NCBI GenBank assembly: GCA_964542895.1
Contig: CAZIWT010000063.1
Span: 1 to 18,605 of the forward strand
Origin: Zymogenus sp964542895
GTDB taxonomy: Bacteria > Desulfobacterota > Zymogenia > Zymogenales > Zymogenaceae
Direction: 5' to 3'
Length of the DNA: 18,605 bases
Position 1 is the first letter of the stretch. Each line of letters starts with the position of its first letter. Positions 7,522 through 14,963 of the stretch are shown here, in pieces. Under the pieces are notes generated by a model. The model ran no database searches. It was not told the DNA's origin and saw nothing but the letters and a program-made list of their open reading frames with translations. A program made the position numbers and the translations under genes.

Positions 7522-7550
7522 TATATACCTCCCCGAGGGGAAAAAGGCAA
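7522..7550 (-). promoter_or_regulatory. Candidate minus-strand promoter with an inverted repeat in its spacer
   Basis: On the minus strand TTGCCT (7550-7545) and TATATA (7527-7522) are 17 bases apart. An inverted repeat TCCCC-GA-GGGGA (7530-7541) lies inside the spacer, where a repressor could bind. Both assignments rest on sequence inspection only. Confidence 0.3.
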
Positions 7551-7601
7551 TCAATTTCTTAAGGGGGTTCGATTTGAAAAATTAAGCCCAAATTATTTTC
7601 C

Positions 7602-7629
7602 TTGAAATAGCCATTCGTGCGTGTATAAT
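7602..7629 (+). promoter_or_regulatory. Sigma-70-like promoter of the patatin cluster
   Basis: TTGAAA (7602-7607) and a perfect TATAAT (7624-7629) are separated by 16 bases, giving a predicted leader of about 75 bases before the ATG at 7711. It is the best promoter match in the window. Confidence 0.7.
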
Positions 7630-7710
7630 AGATGCACTGATCCATTAATTCCAGCCGATTGAAAATGCTTTAGATCAATCCTCGGTTAATCCATTAGGGG
7701 GGGTGGAGCA

Positions 7711-9036
7711 ATGCCAAGAACATTTCTCTCTCGCCTTGTCGTATTGACTCTTACTTTTCTGCTTATAGGTTGCGCTCATGTTGCGCCGTCAAGGCTTGTA
7801 TACAGGCAGCCGGAGCCTATTAAAGAGAGGGTCTGGAAATATGACGACGGTGACTACTTCCTGGCCGTGACAGTGTCGACCGGCGGGAGCAGGAGCGCCG
7901 TGTGGAGCACCGTGGTCTTGAGGGAGCTTTTCAAGCAGGTAAGGCTTGACGACGACAGGAGCATCATTGACGAGGTAGACTACATATCGTGCGTATCCTC
8001 CGGCAGCCTATCATCGGCGTACTACTGCCTCAAAAAGCCCCTTCACGAGAACAGGGACGAAGAGGACTACGATGAGTTTTTCGAGGAGTTCATATGGGAG
8101 ATGAGCCGAAACATCGAAAAGAGCGCCTTTTTCAGGCCGAGGCTCTGGGCCCGGATATTGACCTCCCCGATGGAAAAGGCGTTCTTTTTGAAGGACGACT
8201 TTAACCTCTACTATCTGTCCGGCCTTACCTTTGGATATCTCCAGAAGAGGACGGAGAGGGGGGACGCGCCCGCTCTAATCGTCAACGGGACGGTGCTGAA
8301 CAGCGGCAAGAAGTTCCTCTTCACCACGCTTCCCCGCTCCAACTTCGCGGCGGGCGCCGAAGGAGGGCTGGGTGACTTCAGGTCCACACCAATAGTAAAG
8401 AGCAACGTCCCCCTCAAAGACAAGATATATTCGACCCTCTACGCGGAAGACCTCGGCATCTCCATTCGCGACATGAAGATATCGTGGGCGATCGCGTCCT
8501 CCATCAGCGCGCCGCCGATAATAGGCCCGGTTCCCCTGATGAACCGCGAAAAACCTTTTGGGGAATCGGGTACTTATTTCCACATAAGCGACGGCGGGGT
8601 CTGCGACCCCCTCGGCCTTGAGGCGGTACTGCAGCTTTTCAACAACCGCATCAACGTGGAGAAAAAAAATTACAAGGGGGCGATGATTATCGTGATAGAC
8701 GCCCGCCGCAGGATCGATCAGATCGAAACCATCCTCTCCAAGGATATAAAGGTGAAGGAGCTAACCTCCAGGACGAACCTGATATACTCGGGCCAGGCGA
8801 TGTACCTGACGTACGTCACCTATATGCTCTCGATGAAAAACGAGGAGTTCAAAAAGGTCAAACTCGTTCATATATCCCCTTACGTCGCCGACGACCCCGA
8901 TCTCGTTGAGAGATTCGAGGAGATCCCCACAAGGCTGAAGATCAAGAGGAAGGACGTTCAAACCCTTGAGGAGGCGGCCGTTAAAGTCGTGGGAAAAGTC
9001 AAGGATGAGATCATCAGAAACTTAAGGGGAGAGTAG
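7711..9036 (+). CDS. Patatin-like phospholipase lipoprotein, copy 1
   Basis: This 441-residue protein has a lipoprotein signal peptide with lipobox LIGC (Cys21). Ala follows the Cys, so it is probably sorted to the outer membrane. The patatin domain (PF01734) has the glycine loop STGGSR (56-61), nucleophile motif CVSSGS (Ser96) and the catalytic aspartate in SDGG (Asp294). The usual first Gly of GxSxG is Cys here, and the glycine loop has one Gly fewer than in copy 2. The family hydrolyses acyl esters of phospholipids; the actual lipid is unknown. GGAG lies five bases before the ATG. A homolog with the same motif positions lies at 9885, and a TPR gene follows 34 bases downstream, so an operon is likely. 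Confidence 0.85.
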   Translation: MPRTFLSRLVVLTLTFLLIGCAHVAPSRLVYRQPEPIKERVWKYDDGDYFLAVTVSTGGSRSAVWSTVVLRELFKQVRLDDDRSIIDEVDYISCVSSGSLSSAYYCLKKPLHENRDEEDYDEFFEEFIWEMSRNIEKSAFFRPRLWARILTSPMEKAFFLKDDFNLYYLSGLTFGYLQKRTERGDAPALIVNGTVLNSGKKFLFTTLPRSNFAAGAEGGLGDFRSTPIVKSNVPLKDKIYSTLYAEDLGISIRDMKISWAIASSISAPPIIGPVPLMNREKPFGESGTYFHISDGGVCDPLGLEAVLQLFNNRINVEKKNYKGAMIIVIDARRRIDQIETILSKDIKVKELTSRTNLIYSGQAMYLTYVTYMLSMKNEEFKKVKLVHISPYVADDPDLVERFEEIPTRLKIKRKDVQTLEEAAVKVVGKVKDEIIRNLRGE

Positions 9037-9070
9037 GATTTTATTAACAAAAGGCAACAGGAGTAAAAAA

Positions 9071-9586
9071 ATGAAAAAACTAAAATTTTTGGTGATCCTG
9101 TTTATTACAGGCGCTTTTCTCGTCGCACCCGCGGTTGTTAGCGCCCAGAGTGAGAACAAAGCCGCAATTGAATGGTACAACAAAGGAAATAATGAAAAAG
9201 ACCCAAATAAAATGATCGAGTATTTCACAAAGGCAATAAGTATCGACCCGAATTATGTCAATGCCTACAGCAAAAGGGGAATTGCATATGGAATGTTAGA
9301 AAGATACAACGAGGCGATTGCGGACTTTACAAAAGCCATAAGTATCGATCCTAATTGCAAATGGGCCTACTTCGGCAGGGGATATGCTTATACCTGTTTA
9401 GAGAAATATAACGAGGCGATTGCTGACTATACCAAGGCAATTAGTATCGACCCGAATTATGTTGATGTCTTTTACTACCGGGGTCTTAATTACAAGGCAT
9501 TGGGCGAAAACGAAAAGGCCCACGCTGACTTCAGGAAGGCGTGCGACGGCGGGTTTGAGGAAGCCTGCGAGGAGCTGAAGAAATAG
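9071..9586 (+). CDS. Exported TPR-repeat protein
   Basis: This 171-residue protein has a Sec signal peptide, with predicted cleavage after VVSA (Ala25-Gln26). At least three 34-residue TPR units follow, each containing a variant of YNEAIADFTKAISIDPN, and then a short tail FRKACDGGFEEAC. It is probably a periplasmic protein-protein interaction module. AGGAG lies before the ATG. The repeats are strongly conserved at DNA level: a 29-base segment at 9230-9258 recurs at 9434-9462 with one mismatch. Two sampled lines are 30% and 45% GC, lower than the flanking patatin genes, which suggests a separate origin. Its position between two patatin homologs suggests, but does not prove, a shared role. Confidence 0.85.
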   Translation: MKKLKFLVILFITGAFLVAPAVVSAQSENKAAIEWYNKGNNEKDPNKMIEYFTKAISIDPNYVNAYSKRGIAYGMLERYNEAIADFTKAISIDPNCKWAYFGRGYAYTCLEKYNEAIADYTKAISIDPNYVDVFYYRGLNYKALGENEKAHADFRKACDGGFEEACEELKK

Positions 9587-9603
9587 TACGGTTCTCATGT
9601 AGT

Positions 9604-9657
9604 GTCATTGCGAGGAGTGAGCCTTTTCTTTAGAAAGGCGAACGACGCGGCAATCTC
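9604..9657. repeat. REP-like palindromic element (GTCATTGCGAGG type)
   Basis: The segment starts GTCATTGCGAGGAGTGAG and ends near CGAACGACGCGGCAATCTC. Between the ends a GCCTTT/AAAGGC hairpin forms (9621-9639). Sequences of this kind recur as dispersed intergenic repeats in many bacterial genomes. It is non-coding although an ORF can be drawn through it. Confidence 0.65.
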
Positions 9658-9698
9658 TTGGTATTATAGATGCTTAATAGCCAATAGAAGCATTAAAT

Positions 9699-9767
9699 GT
9701 CATTCCCTTGGGAAACGGGAATCCATAAAAATATCTTTCTGGATTCCCAATCAAGTTGGGAATGACA
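9699..9767. repeat. MITE-like inverted repeat element (TGTCATTCCC ... GGGAATGACA)
   Basis: Perfect 10-base terminal inverted repeats TGTCATTCCC (9699-9708) and GGGAATGACA (9758-9767) enclose a second perfect pair, GGGAATCCA (9717-9725) and TGGATTCCC (9740-9748). This nested structure is typical of a dispersed palindromic repeat. A partial extra arm (GGGAATCAC) follows at about 9791. A small hairpin ATGCTT/AAGCAT (9670-9693) lies between this element and the preceding REP-like element. Confidence 0.75.
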
Positions 9768-9884
9768 GAATAAGGATTCAAGTTCAAGCTGGGAATCACA
9801 AAGTGTAAATAAAAATATGATACGAAGGGCAATTCAAAATAAATCAAAACTGGAATGTGCAAATTTCATAACAGGGAGGGAGCA

Positions 9885-11240
9885 ATGAAGTATATCAATA
9901 TAAAAACAATCATTCTCCTCATCTTTGCAATACCTCTCATATCCTGCAGCGTGGTTCCGGAAAAATTTATCGTCACTAAATTGACCGAGCCTGCGGATAA
10001 GGAGCTGGCCGCTGCCGATGACGGGGACTTCTTCTTTGCGATCTCCGTCTCCGGCGGGGGAAGCCGGGCCGCGGTCTGGACCTCGTCGGTCTTATACGAG
10101 CTCTACAGAGAGGCCAGGCTTCCGGACGGAAAGAGTATCTTGGACGAGGTCGACTACATATCGTGCGTCTCCGGGGGGAGCCTCGCCTCGGCGTACTACT
10201 GCATGAGAAAGCCGGATGCCGTCGTGAGAGAAACCGACGAGTATAACAAATTCTTCCAGGGCTACAAAAACGACATGAGAAGGAACTTTGAAAAGGAGAT
10301 CGTCTCCATATACAAGCCGTGGCAGTGGAAGAGGATATTTCTCAAGGCGACCGATAAGGGGGTGATACTCCAGAGGGTCTTCGATGAACTGCTCACCGCG
10401 AAGGGAACGATAGACTTCGGCGATCTCAACGAAAGAGAGCTTGACGGAAAATCACCCACAATCATAATTAACGGAACGGTGATGGACAACGGATCTAAAT
10501 TTCTCTTCACGACGCTGAGAAGGTCCAGCTTCACCTTCGATACCTTTTCCAGGATGGAGTTCTTCAAAGAGACGGCGGCCGTAAGAAAGGTGATCTTACC
10601 CGTTAAAGAGGATGAGGGCGCAATGTTCGCCGAAGATGTCGGACAGTCGATCGGCGATATGAGGGTGTCGAGGGCGGTGATGGGCTCCGCCAGCATACCC
10701 TTACTCTTCGGGCCTGTCATCGTGGAGGACTATACGGGAAGGGTTAAGGGGAAGAAGACCTATTTTCACATCAACGACGGCGGCATCGCCGATAACCTGG
10801 GCCTCGAGACCGTAGTCCAGCTTATGCTTAAGAGATTGGGTGATCCGAAGAAGAGATACAGGGGCGGGCTCGTGATCATCATCGACGCCGGCCACCTAAT
10901 CGATCCCAAGGACACCACGGGCTCCATCGAAGAGTTCACCACGGGAAAAACCCTAGGCAGGAGCCTCGACATCTTCGATCATCGCCACAAGAACTTTATC
11001 TATTACAACATCCTTCTCTTACAGCAGAACCCCGCCTTCAGGAACGTCCGTTTCGTCTACCTCTCTCCATACCTCACTAAAAATAATGATAGAAAAAAGG
11101 GAATCAAGAAGATCGGGACGAGATTCAAGATCGATCCCGAATCGGCAAAACTCCTCGACAATGTGGCGAAGGAGGTCGTCGGGGATCTGAAGGAGACGAT
11201 CCTCCTGAACTACGAGGGGAGGGATGCCCCTCAAAAATAG
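9885..11240 (+). CDS. Patatin-like phospholipase lipoprotein, copy 2
   Basis: This is a 451-residue protein when started at the ATG at 9885, which has GGGAGGGAG just upstream and gives a proper signal peptide. A start at 9855 would add ten unsupported residues. Lipobox LISC places the lipidated cysteine at residue 21, followed by Ser. Patatin motifs are SGGGSR (56-61), CVSGGS (Ser96 nucleophile) and NDGG (Asp298). Nucleophile numbering is identical to copy 1, and the DEVDYISCVS block is shared exactly, so the two are clear paralogs. Predicted role is acyl hydrolysis of lipids at the outer membrane. The gene ends six bases before the convergent stop of the YhhN gene, with no terminator seen between them. 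Confidence 0.85.
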   Translation: MKYINIKTIILLIFAIPLISCSVVPEKFIVTKLTEPADKELAAADDGDFFFAISVSGGGSRAAVWTSSVLYELYREARLPDGKSILDEVDYISCVSGGSLASAYYCMRKPDAVVRETDEYNKFFQGYKNDMRRNFEKEIVSIYKPWQWKRIFLKATDKGVILQRVFDELLTAKGTIDFGDLNERELDGKSPTIIINGTVMDNGSKFLFTTLRRSSFTFDTFSRMEFFKETAAVRKVILPVKEDEGAMFAEDVGQSIGDMRVSRAVMGSASIPLLFGPVIVEDYTGRVKGKKTYFHINDGGIADNLGLETVVQLMLKRLGDPKKRYRGGLVIIIDAGHLIDPKDTTGSIEEFTTGKTLGRSLDIFDHRHKNFIYYNILLLQQNPAFRNVRFVYLSPYLTKNNDRKKGIKKIGTRFKIDPESAKLLDNVAKEVVGDLKETILLNYEGRDAPQK

Positions 11241-11246
11241 CCGATC

Positions 11247-11915
11247 CTAAGAGACGAAGTAGTAGGTCGATACGGCGATCAGAAACTGCCCCGAGTAGTA
11301 GGCGATAAGCGACAAGCGGTCGTATTTCAGCTGTATCCTGAACCGGTTTGTCCCCAGGACCACGTCGGATACCCAGAAGAGGATGCTTCCTATCGTAATG
11401 AGCCACGCGGCCGTTTTAGGAACGGACGCCGAAAAAAGTGTTGCGGCCGCCGCCGCAACCATAGCCGAGATTATAAGGATGTAAAGGGCGACCGGGACCT
11501 TCATCTTGTCGAGGCCGGGGTAGAGGAAGATGTATATAAATACCCCGATTACGAATACCACAAGGGTTGTCAGAAGAAGCTGGGAGGAGAAGCCGCCGTA
11601 AATAAGAAACGTAACGGCGTAGACGACGTGGCCCAGAAGAAACAGGACAAGCCCTATGAGGAACGCCTTCTTCGACTCCTGAAACATCAGCGCGACGTCG
11701 CCGCCGAAACAGAAGATCAGGCCCACTACGATAAGCAGAGTATACTGGCGGGTGGATTCGGGAACCGTAAGCGACAGGATGGCCGTCAAGATGACCAACA
11801 GAGTCGCGACCGGCTTGGTGGCGTAGGTCCCCTTCTTGGCCTTTTTCAGCTCCGATACAACAAGGAGGGCGACGAATATCGCGAGAAACGGGATGATATA
11901 CATGTACGGTAACAT
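11247..11915 (-). CDS. YhhN-family membrane protein (lysoplasmalogenase family)
   Basis: This 222-residue polytopic inner-membrane protein has about seven to eight hydrophobic helices. Characteristic YhhN/TMEM86 (PF07947) features are present: an early KPVAT motif, GGDVALMF in the middle, and FWVSDVVLGTNRF then YYSGQFLIA near the end. Characterised members hydrolyse the vinyl-ether bond of lysoplasmalogens. Plasmalogens are common in anaerobic bacteria, and patatin enzymes could supply the lyso form, so the placement opposite two patatin genes is suggestive. AAAGGAG lies about nine bases before the ATG. It is divergent from the exported protein at 12007. Confidence 0.85.
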   Translation of the reverse strand: MLPYMYIIPFLAIFVALLVVSELKKAKKGTYATKPVATLLVILTAILSLTVPESTRQYTLLIVVGLIFCFGGDVALMFQESKKAFLIGLVLFLLGHVVYAVTFLIYGGFSSQLLLTTLVVFVIGVFIYIFLYPGLDKMKVPVALYILIISAMVAAAAATLFSASVPKTAAWLITIGSILFWVSDVVLGTNRFRIQLKYDRLSLIAYYSGQFLIAVSTYYFVS

Positions 11916-12006
11916 TAGAAATTACTCCTTTATTTTTTCCACTTAATAATATATACTATTGTTATGAAGAGATTGCAACTGTTTTAAGTTACCCAAGAGG
12001 GAAAAA

Positions 12007-12558
12007 ATGAAGCGAGCGATATCGATATTGACCTTTCTATTAGCGCTGACCGTCTTTGCCGTTTTCTCAACGGCCGTGGCCCAGCAATATGTTTTTTTCA
12101 AGAGCATGAAGTACGGCTTTTCCATGGATATACCCCTCGGATTCAAAATGGACGGCAAGGAGGGGAAGCTCACATCGTGGAGCTATAATCCCGCACAAGA
12201 TGAACAGGGAGAAGACTACGGAGCCGTGATACCGATGATATCGGTTGTCACGACGGATATCCCGAGGAGATACTCCACCAAGACCTACTATATCAATAAA
12301 CTGAACAGCCTGAAGGCGCTAATGGACGAACCAGATTCCACACTGGACGACCTTGATACCCTCGATTTTCCCGGGGGGTACGGGCTTATGGTTAAGGACG
12401 TGATCAAAGACGACCCCCAGGCGGTAAACCACTGGTTTGTCCATTTCTACGGAAACAAAAGGGACTACTTCATCGATATCTCCGGATCATACGGATATCT
12501 TAAGGAGAATAGAAGTGTCTTCAAGCACGTGGTGGAGAGCTTCGCTATATTCAAATAG
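12007..12558 (+). CDS. Exported protein of unknown function
   Basis: This 183-residue protein has a Sec signal peptide, with likely cleavage at AVA-QQ (25/26). The mature part starts with a motif like MKYGFSMDIPLGFKM, resembling small exported proteins that have a short beta-rich domain and end in VVESFAIFK. I can assign no enzymatic function. An AGAGGG site precedes the ATG. The next gene, methylglyoxal synthase, begins 153 bases downstream, with a GCTTG/CAAGC hairpin (12606-12620) in the gap, so co-transcription is uncertain. Confidence 0.7.
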   Translation: MKRAISILTFLLALTVFAVFSTAVAQQYVFFKSMKYGFSMDIPLGFKMDGKEGKLTSWSYNPAQDEQGEDYGAVIPMISVVTTDIPRRYSTKTYYINKLNSLKALMDEPDSTLDDLDTLDFPGGYGLMVKDVIKDDPQAVNHWFVHFYGNKRDYFIDISGSYGYLKENRSVFKHVVESFAIFK

Positions 12559-12711
12559 GGGGCAGTCGGGGACGGTCTGCATTTTGTGTCATTACAGTTA
12601 GGCGGGCTTGAATAACAAGCTGCGGCTCGCGGGTTCGTCGATTGGACTGATCTGTATTGGCGGCCTCGATGGGTAGGGGGCAATAGATATTTTTTAAACG
12701 GGGGATTTACA
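12559..12711. other. Short intergenic region before methylglyoxal synthase
   Basis: The region is GC-rich and non-coding. The only visible structure is a GCTTG-AATAA-CAAGC hairpin (12606-12620), with no T-run after it. I cannot assign a function. Confidence 0.35.
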
Positions 12712-13170
12712 TTGGAGACAAAGCTGATAAGGAAAAAGAAGAAGATTGCGCTTGTGGCCCACGACGCCCGCAAGAGGGACCTCTTGGAGTGGGCGCAGTT
12801 TAACAGGCTTACGCTTTCAAAACACGCGCTGTTTGGAACGGGCACCACCGGAAGGATGATAAAGAAGGAGTTGGGGTTAAAAATAAACTCCTTAAACAGC
12901 GGCCCCCTGGGGGGCGACCAGCAGATCGGGGCCATGATAGTCAATGGGGAGATAGACTTCATGATCTTCTTCTGGGACCCCCTTGCCTCGCACCCCCACG
13001 ACCCGGACGTGAAGGCGCTTCTCAGGATCGGGGTGCTCTTCAACATACCCGTGGCGTGCAACCGCTCCACGGCGGATTTCATGATATCTTCCCACCTGAT
13101 GGAAGAGGATTACGAGAGGACGCTGATCGATTTCAGCTCGAGGATAAAAAGGGAGGTCCCGAAGCTGTAG
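12712..13170 (+). CDS. mgsA: Methylglyoxal synthase
   Basis: This 152-residue enzyme converts dihydroxyacetone phosphate to methylglyoxal plus phosphate, a bypass of lower glycolysis. The family pattern is complete: ALVAHD (His17, Asp18), GTTG (44-47), GPLGGDQQIGA with the catalytic Asp69, FFWDPL, PHDPDVKALLR (His96, Asp99) and STADF. These match the E. coli enzyme residues His19, Asp20, Asp71, His98 and Asp101. The start is a TTG at 12712; the next in-frame ATG (codon 49, inside the catalytic domain) is too late, and a GGGGGA site lies seven bases before the TTG. The rare start may lower expression of a toxic-product enzyme, though that is inference. Confidence 0.95.
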   Translation: METKLIRKKKKIALVAHDARKRDLLEWAQFNRLTLSKHALFGTGTTGRMIKKELGLKINSLNSGPLGGDQQIGAMIVNGEIDFMIFFWDPLASHPHDPDVKALLRIGVLFNIPVACNRSTADFMISSHLMEEDYERTLIDFSSRIKREVPKL

Positions 13171-13175
13171 CTCTT

Positions 13176-13318
13176 CTACTCTGTGGTGTAGATCGCCACG
13201 TCCTGCCCGGGATTGATGGAAATATCAAGACAACCGCTGTGTCACCGGCGGCGATGATTGGGGTTAAGTAATCTCTTTCGATAAGAATCTTGAGATGTAT
13301 AACGGCCTCGGCAATCAA
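13176..13318 (-). pseudogene. Possible frameshifted small ORF of unknown function
   Basis: The minus strand reads a coherent peptide through IAEAVIHLKILIERDY and IIAAGDTAVVLIFPSIPG. It then needs one missing base in a CCCGGG run (near 13213) to continue as QDVAIYTTE and stop at 13178-13176, five bases from the methylglyoxal synthase stop. There is no good start codon or ribosome binding site. It could be a decayed gene, a sequencing error in a real ~47-residue gene, or chance. Confidence 0.25.
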
Positions 13319-13450
13319 AATAGAAGGTTCGGTTCTTGTTTAACTTGAGAATTTAAGCAAGGTTTTGTAATGTTAAGGGGGAGGGGGAATCCCGGCCTGA
13401 TATGTAAGCGGAAGATACGGCCGGAGATGTCAGGCTCTATCCGATGATCA

Positions 13451-13471
13451 GGGGGCATTCCCCCGTTGTTT
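13451..13471 (+). terminator. Candidate terminator downstream of methylglyoxal synthase
   Basis: GGGGG (13451-13455) pairs with CCCCC (13460-13464) around a CATT loop and is followed by GTTGTTT. The tail is imperfect and the site is 280 bases after the mgsA stop. Confidence 0.4.
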
Positions 13472-13581
13472 AATTACGCAAGGATGGAATGGGTAAAACG
13501 TCTTCATGCAATGAAGTGCCCCTCTCAAGCCGATAGCCGATAAATATACCCCCCCCATCGATCCCGCTACAAGAAGCGGCG

Positions 13582-14253
13582 TCAGTTCGCAAAATCCGCC
13601 CTTATCAGGATGAACTCGGAAAAGAGGGCCCTCGTGAGCTTCGTCGAGATTGCCCTCGGCCCCAGTGCCCCCCCCCATTTGATCTCGCACCTCCTGCCTG
13701 CTTTTTTAGCCGACTTTGAGATCATCCTGCGAATTTGGTTGAGGGAGTAAAAGCGGGCCCCGGCGAAGAGGTCTTTTTCCCCAAAAAGGTTTTTTAAATA
13801 CCTCCTTATGTTCAAGGGGCCCCACCTGTTCAGAAAGGCGATATAGATTGTCTCGTCGGCGACCCTGATCAGCTCTTCGATGACTCTCTTTGGGTCACCC
13901 ACGAACTCGATGACGGTAAAGAGGGACGCATCGCCAAAGGAGCGGTCGTGAAACGGCAGGTTATGGGCGTCTCCCAAGAGGTATCTTACACCCCCCTTCT
14001 TTTTCGCCTCGAGGAGCATCGCCATCGAGGAGTCGAGGCCGGTAACGATGTAGCCGAGGTCGCTAAAGAAGCGGCCGAAGTAGCCGGTTCCGCATCCCAC
14101 CTCCAATAGACTTTTGCCTTCGCCCCCACCCACGATGGAGCGGATGAGGTCCTTCTCCTCTGTGTCTATCTCTCTTCCCCTCTCCGTTTCAAAGTAGGCC
14201 TCGTAAGATTCAGCGACCTCCCTTATGTCGAAGGGATTATCTATATTACCCAT
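13582..14253 (-). CDS. Class I SAM-dependent methyltransferase
   Basis: This 223-residue protein has the SAM-binding motif LLEVGCGTG (about 49-57), an acidic residue at the end of strand 2 (GLDSSMAML, about 72-80), and a GDAHNLPF motif near 96-102. This pattern is of the Methyltransf_11 (PF08241) type. The substrate cannot be told from sequence; small molecules, quinones or lipids are all possible. The C-terminal third is basic (ISKSAKKAGRR). The ribosome binding site AGGAG is about 13 bases before the ATG, a little far, so the start is probable rather than certain. The thiamine-binding gene lies upstream on the same strand with a 127-base gap. Confidence 0.85.
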   Translation of the reverse strand: MGNIDNPFDIREVAESYEAYFETERGREIDTEEKDLIRSIVGGGEGKSLLEVGCGTGYFGRFFSDLGYIVTGLDSSMAMLLEAKKKGGVRYLLGDAHNLPFHDRSFGDASLFTVIEFVGDPKRVIEELIRVADETIYIAFLNRWGPLNIRRYLKNLFGEKDLFAGARFYSLNQIRRMISKSAKKAGRRCEIKWGGALGPRAISTKLTRALFSEFILIRADFAN

Positions 14254-14380
14254 ATAAGTAATCTCGCTCCTTTGATAAAGGCTTTAAATGTAAAAAAGAA
14301 AGTACCGCCGCTTCAAACGTGGAGAAGACTCCGCAGCTGCAACTTGAGTCTATCCGCACTTAAAAAGCGATTAGCCTATT

Positions 14381-14641
14381 CTATTTGGGCTCGTGCCAGG
14401 GGGGGCAGGTGTTGGAGACCTTCATCACCATGACAACGGGGCCCGTCTCGCAGGCGTCGCCGAACGTACCTTTAAGTACATCGAAGACCTTTTCCAGATC
14501 GCCCTCGATGTGGGAGCTCATCGGTCCGGTGTGGATCGAGAGCCCCGCATCTTTAACGCTCTTGATAAAGGCCCGTATCGGCTCGAAAGGCTCGTCTTTC
14601 ACGAACGGGTAAAGGCTCACTTCGCACGAAATATGGGTCAT
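14381..14641 (-). CDS. MTH1187/YqgV-family thiamine-binding protein
   Basis: This 86-residue protein belongs to the Thiamine_BP family (PF01910, formerly UPF0045). It begins MTHISCEVSLYP and contains IHTGPMSSHIEG, both characteristic of the fold. Members form tetramers and some bind thiamine or its precursors in the cytoplasm. An ATG at 14677 would add 12 residues, but the internal ATG at 14641 has GGGAG eight bases before it and fits the family N-terminus, so I use that start. No thiamine biosynthesis or transport gene is in the window. Confidence 0.82.
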   Translation of the reverse strand: MTHISCEVSLYPFVKDEPFEPIRAFIKSVKDAGLSIHTGPMSSHIEGDLEKVFDVLKGTFGDACETGPVVMVMKVSNTCPPWHEPK

Positions 14642-14769
14642 CGTTTTTACTCCCTTCGTTCCGTTATAGCTTTCCAATTATACTAAAAATATTTTTCAAA
14701 CGCACTAAAACTTTGCCAACGAGCAAAGATAAACATACATGAGAAAAAATTTGAAATATCGTATTATTA

Positions 14770-14798
14770 TTGACAAAATCATATGAATATGCTACAAA
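14770..14798 (+). promoter_or_regulatory. Candidate promoter of the nuclease-like gene
   Basis: TTGACA (14770-14775) is followed after 17 bases by TACAAA (14793-14798). The -35 box is perfect and the -10 box poor. A start here would give a leader of about 160 bases containing the CATTTGC repeats. Confidence 0.4.
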
Positions 14799-14826
14799 AA
14801 TATACAAACGTACAGATAATCAGATC

Positions 14827-14847
14827 CATTTGCCATTTGCCATTTGC
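14827..14847. repeat. Tandem repeat CATTTGC x3
   Basis: There are three perfect 7-base copies, with a fourth degenerate unit after them. It lies about 115 bases before the nuclease-like gene, in the putative leader. Confidence 0.7.
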
Positions 14848-14963
14848 ATTTTGATATTTAACCCTGCATCTCTTCAAACGATCTTCATTCCGCTTAATTC
14901 AGCTAAATAGACGCCCGACACATTGATAATACACAATATTTCAATTTTTTAAGGAGGTCTATT

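Larger units (their letters stand above)
13171..13581. other. Intergenic region between methylglyoxal synthase and the methyltransferase
   Basis: No intact gene is visible. A possible frameshifted minus-strand ORF lies at 13176-13318. A CCGGCC/GGCCGG inverted repeat occurs at 13392-13424, a GGGGG/CCCCC hairpin at 13451-13464, and a CCGCT/AGCGG hairpin at 13564-13579 just after the methyltransferase stop. Confidence 0.5.
14642..14963. other. AT-rich divergent intergenic region
   Basis: No gene is visible. The region should hold the promoters for the thiamine-binding gene (-) and the nuclease-like gene (+). A possible + promoter starts at 14770. Three exact tandem copies of CATTTGC occupy 14827-14847, followed by the variant CATTTTG. 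Confidence 0.5.

Noticed and set aside
9602..9862. Short ORFs on both strands between the TPR and second patatin genes
   Set aside because: They run through palindromic repeats, so the open frames come from repeat structure, not coding.
12595..12660. tRNA-like fold (GGGTTCGTC resembling a T-loop)
   Set aside because: No acceptor stem, D-arm or anticodon arm could be built around it.
12465..13082. 205-codon minus-strand ORF opposite methylglyoxal synthase
   Set aside because: It overlaps two well-supported genes and an intergenic region; no domain seen.
14827..14847. CRISPR array
   Set aside because: The repeats are only 7 bases with no spacers.
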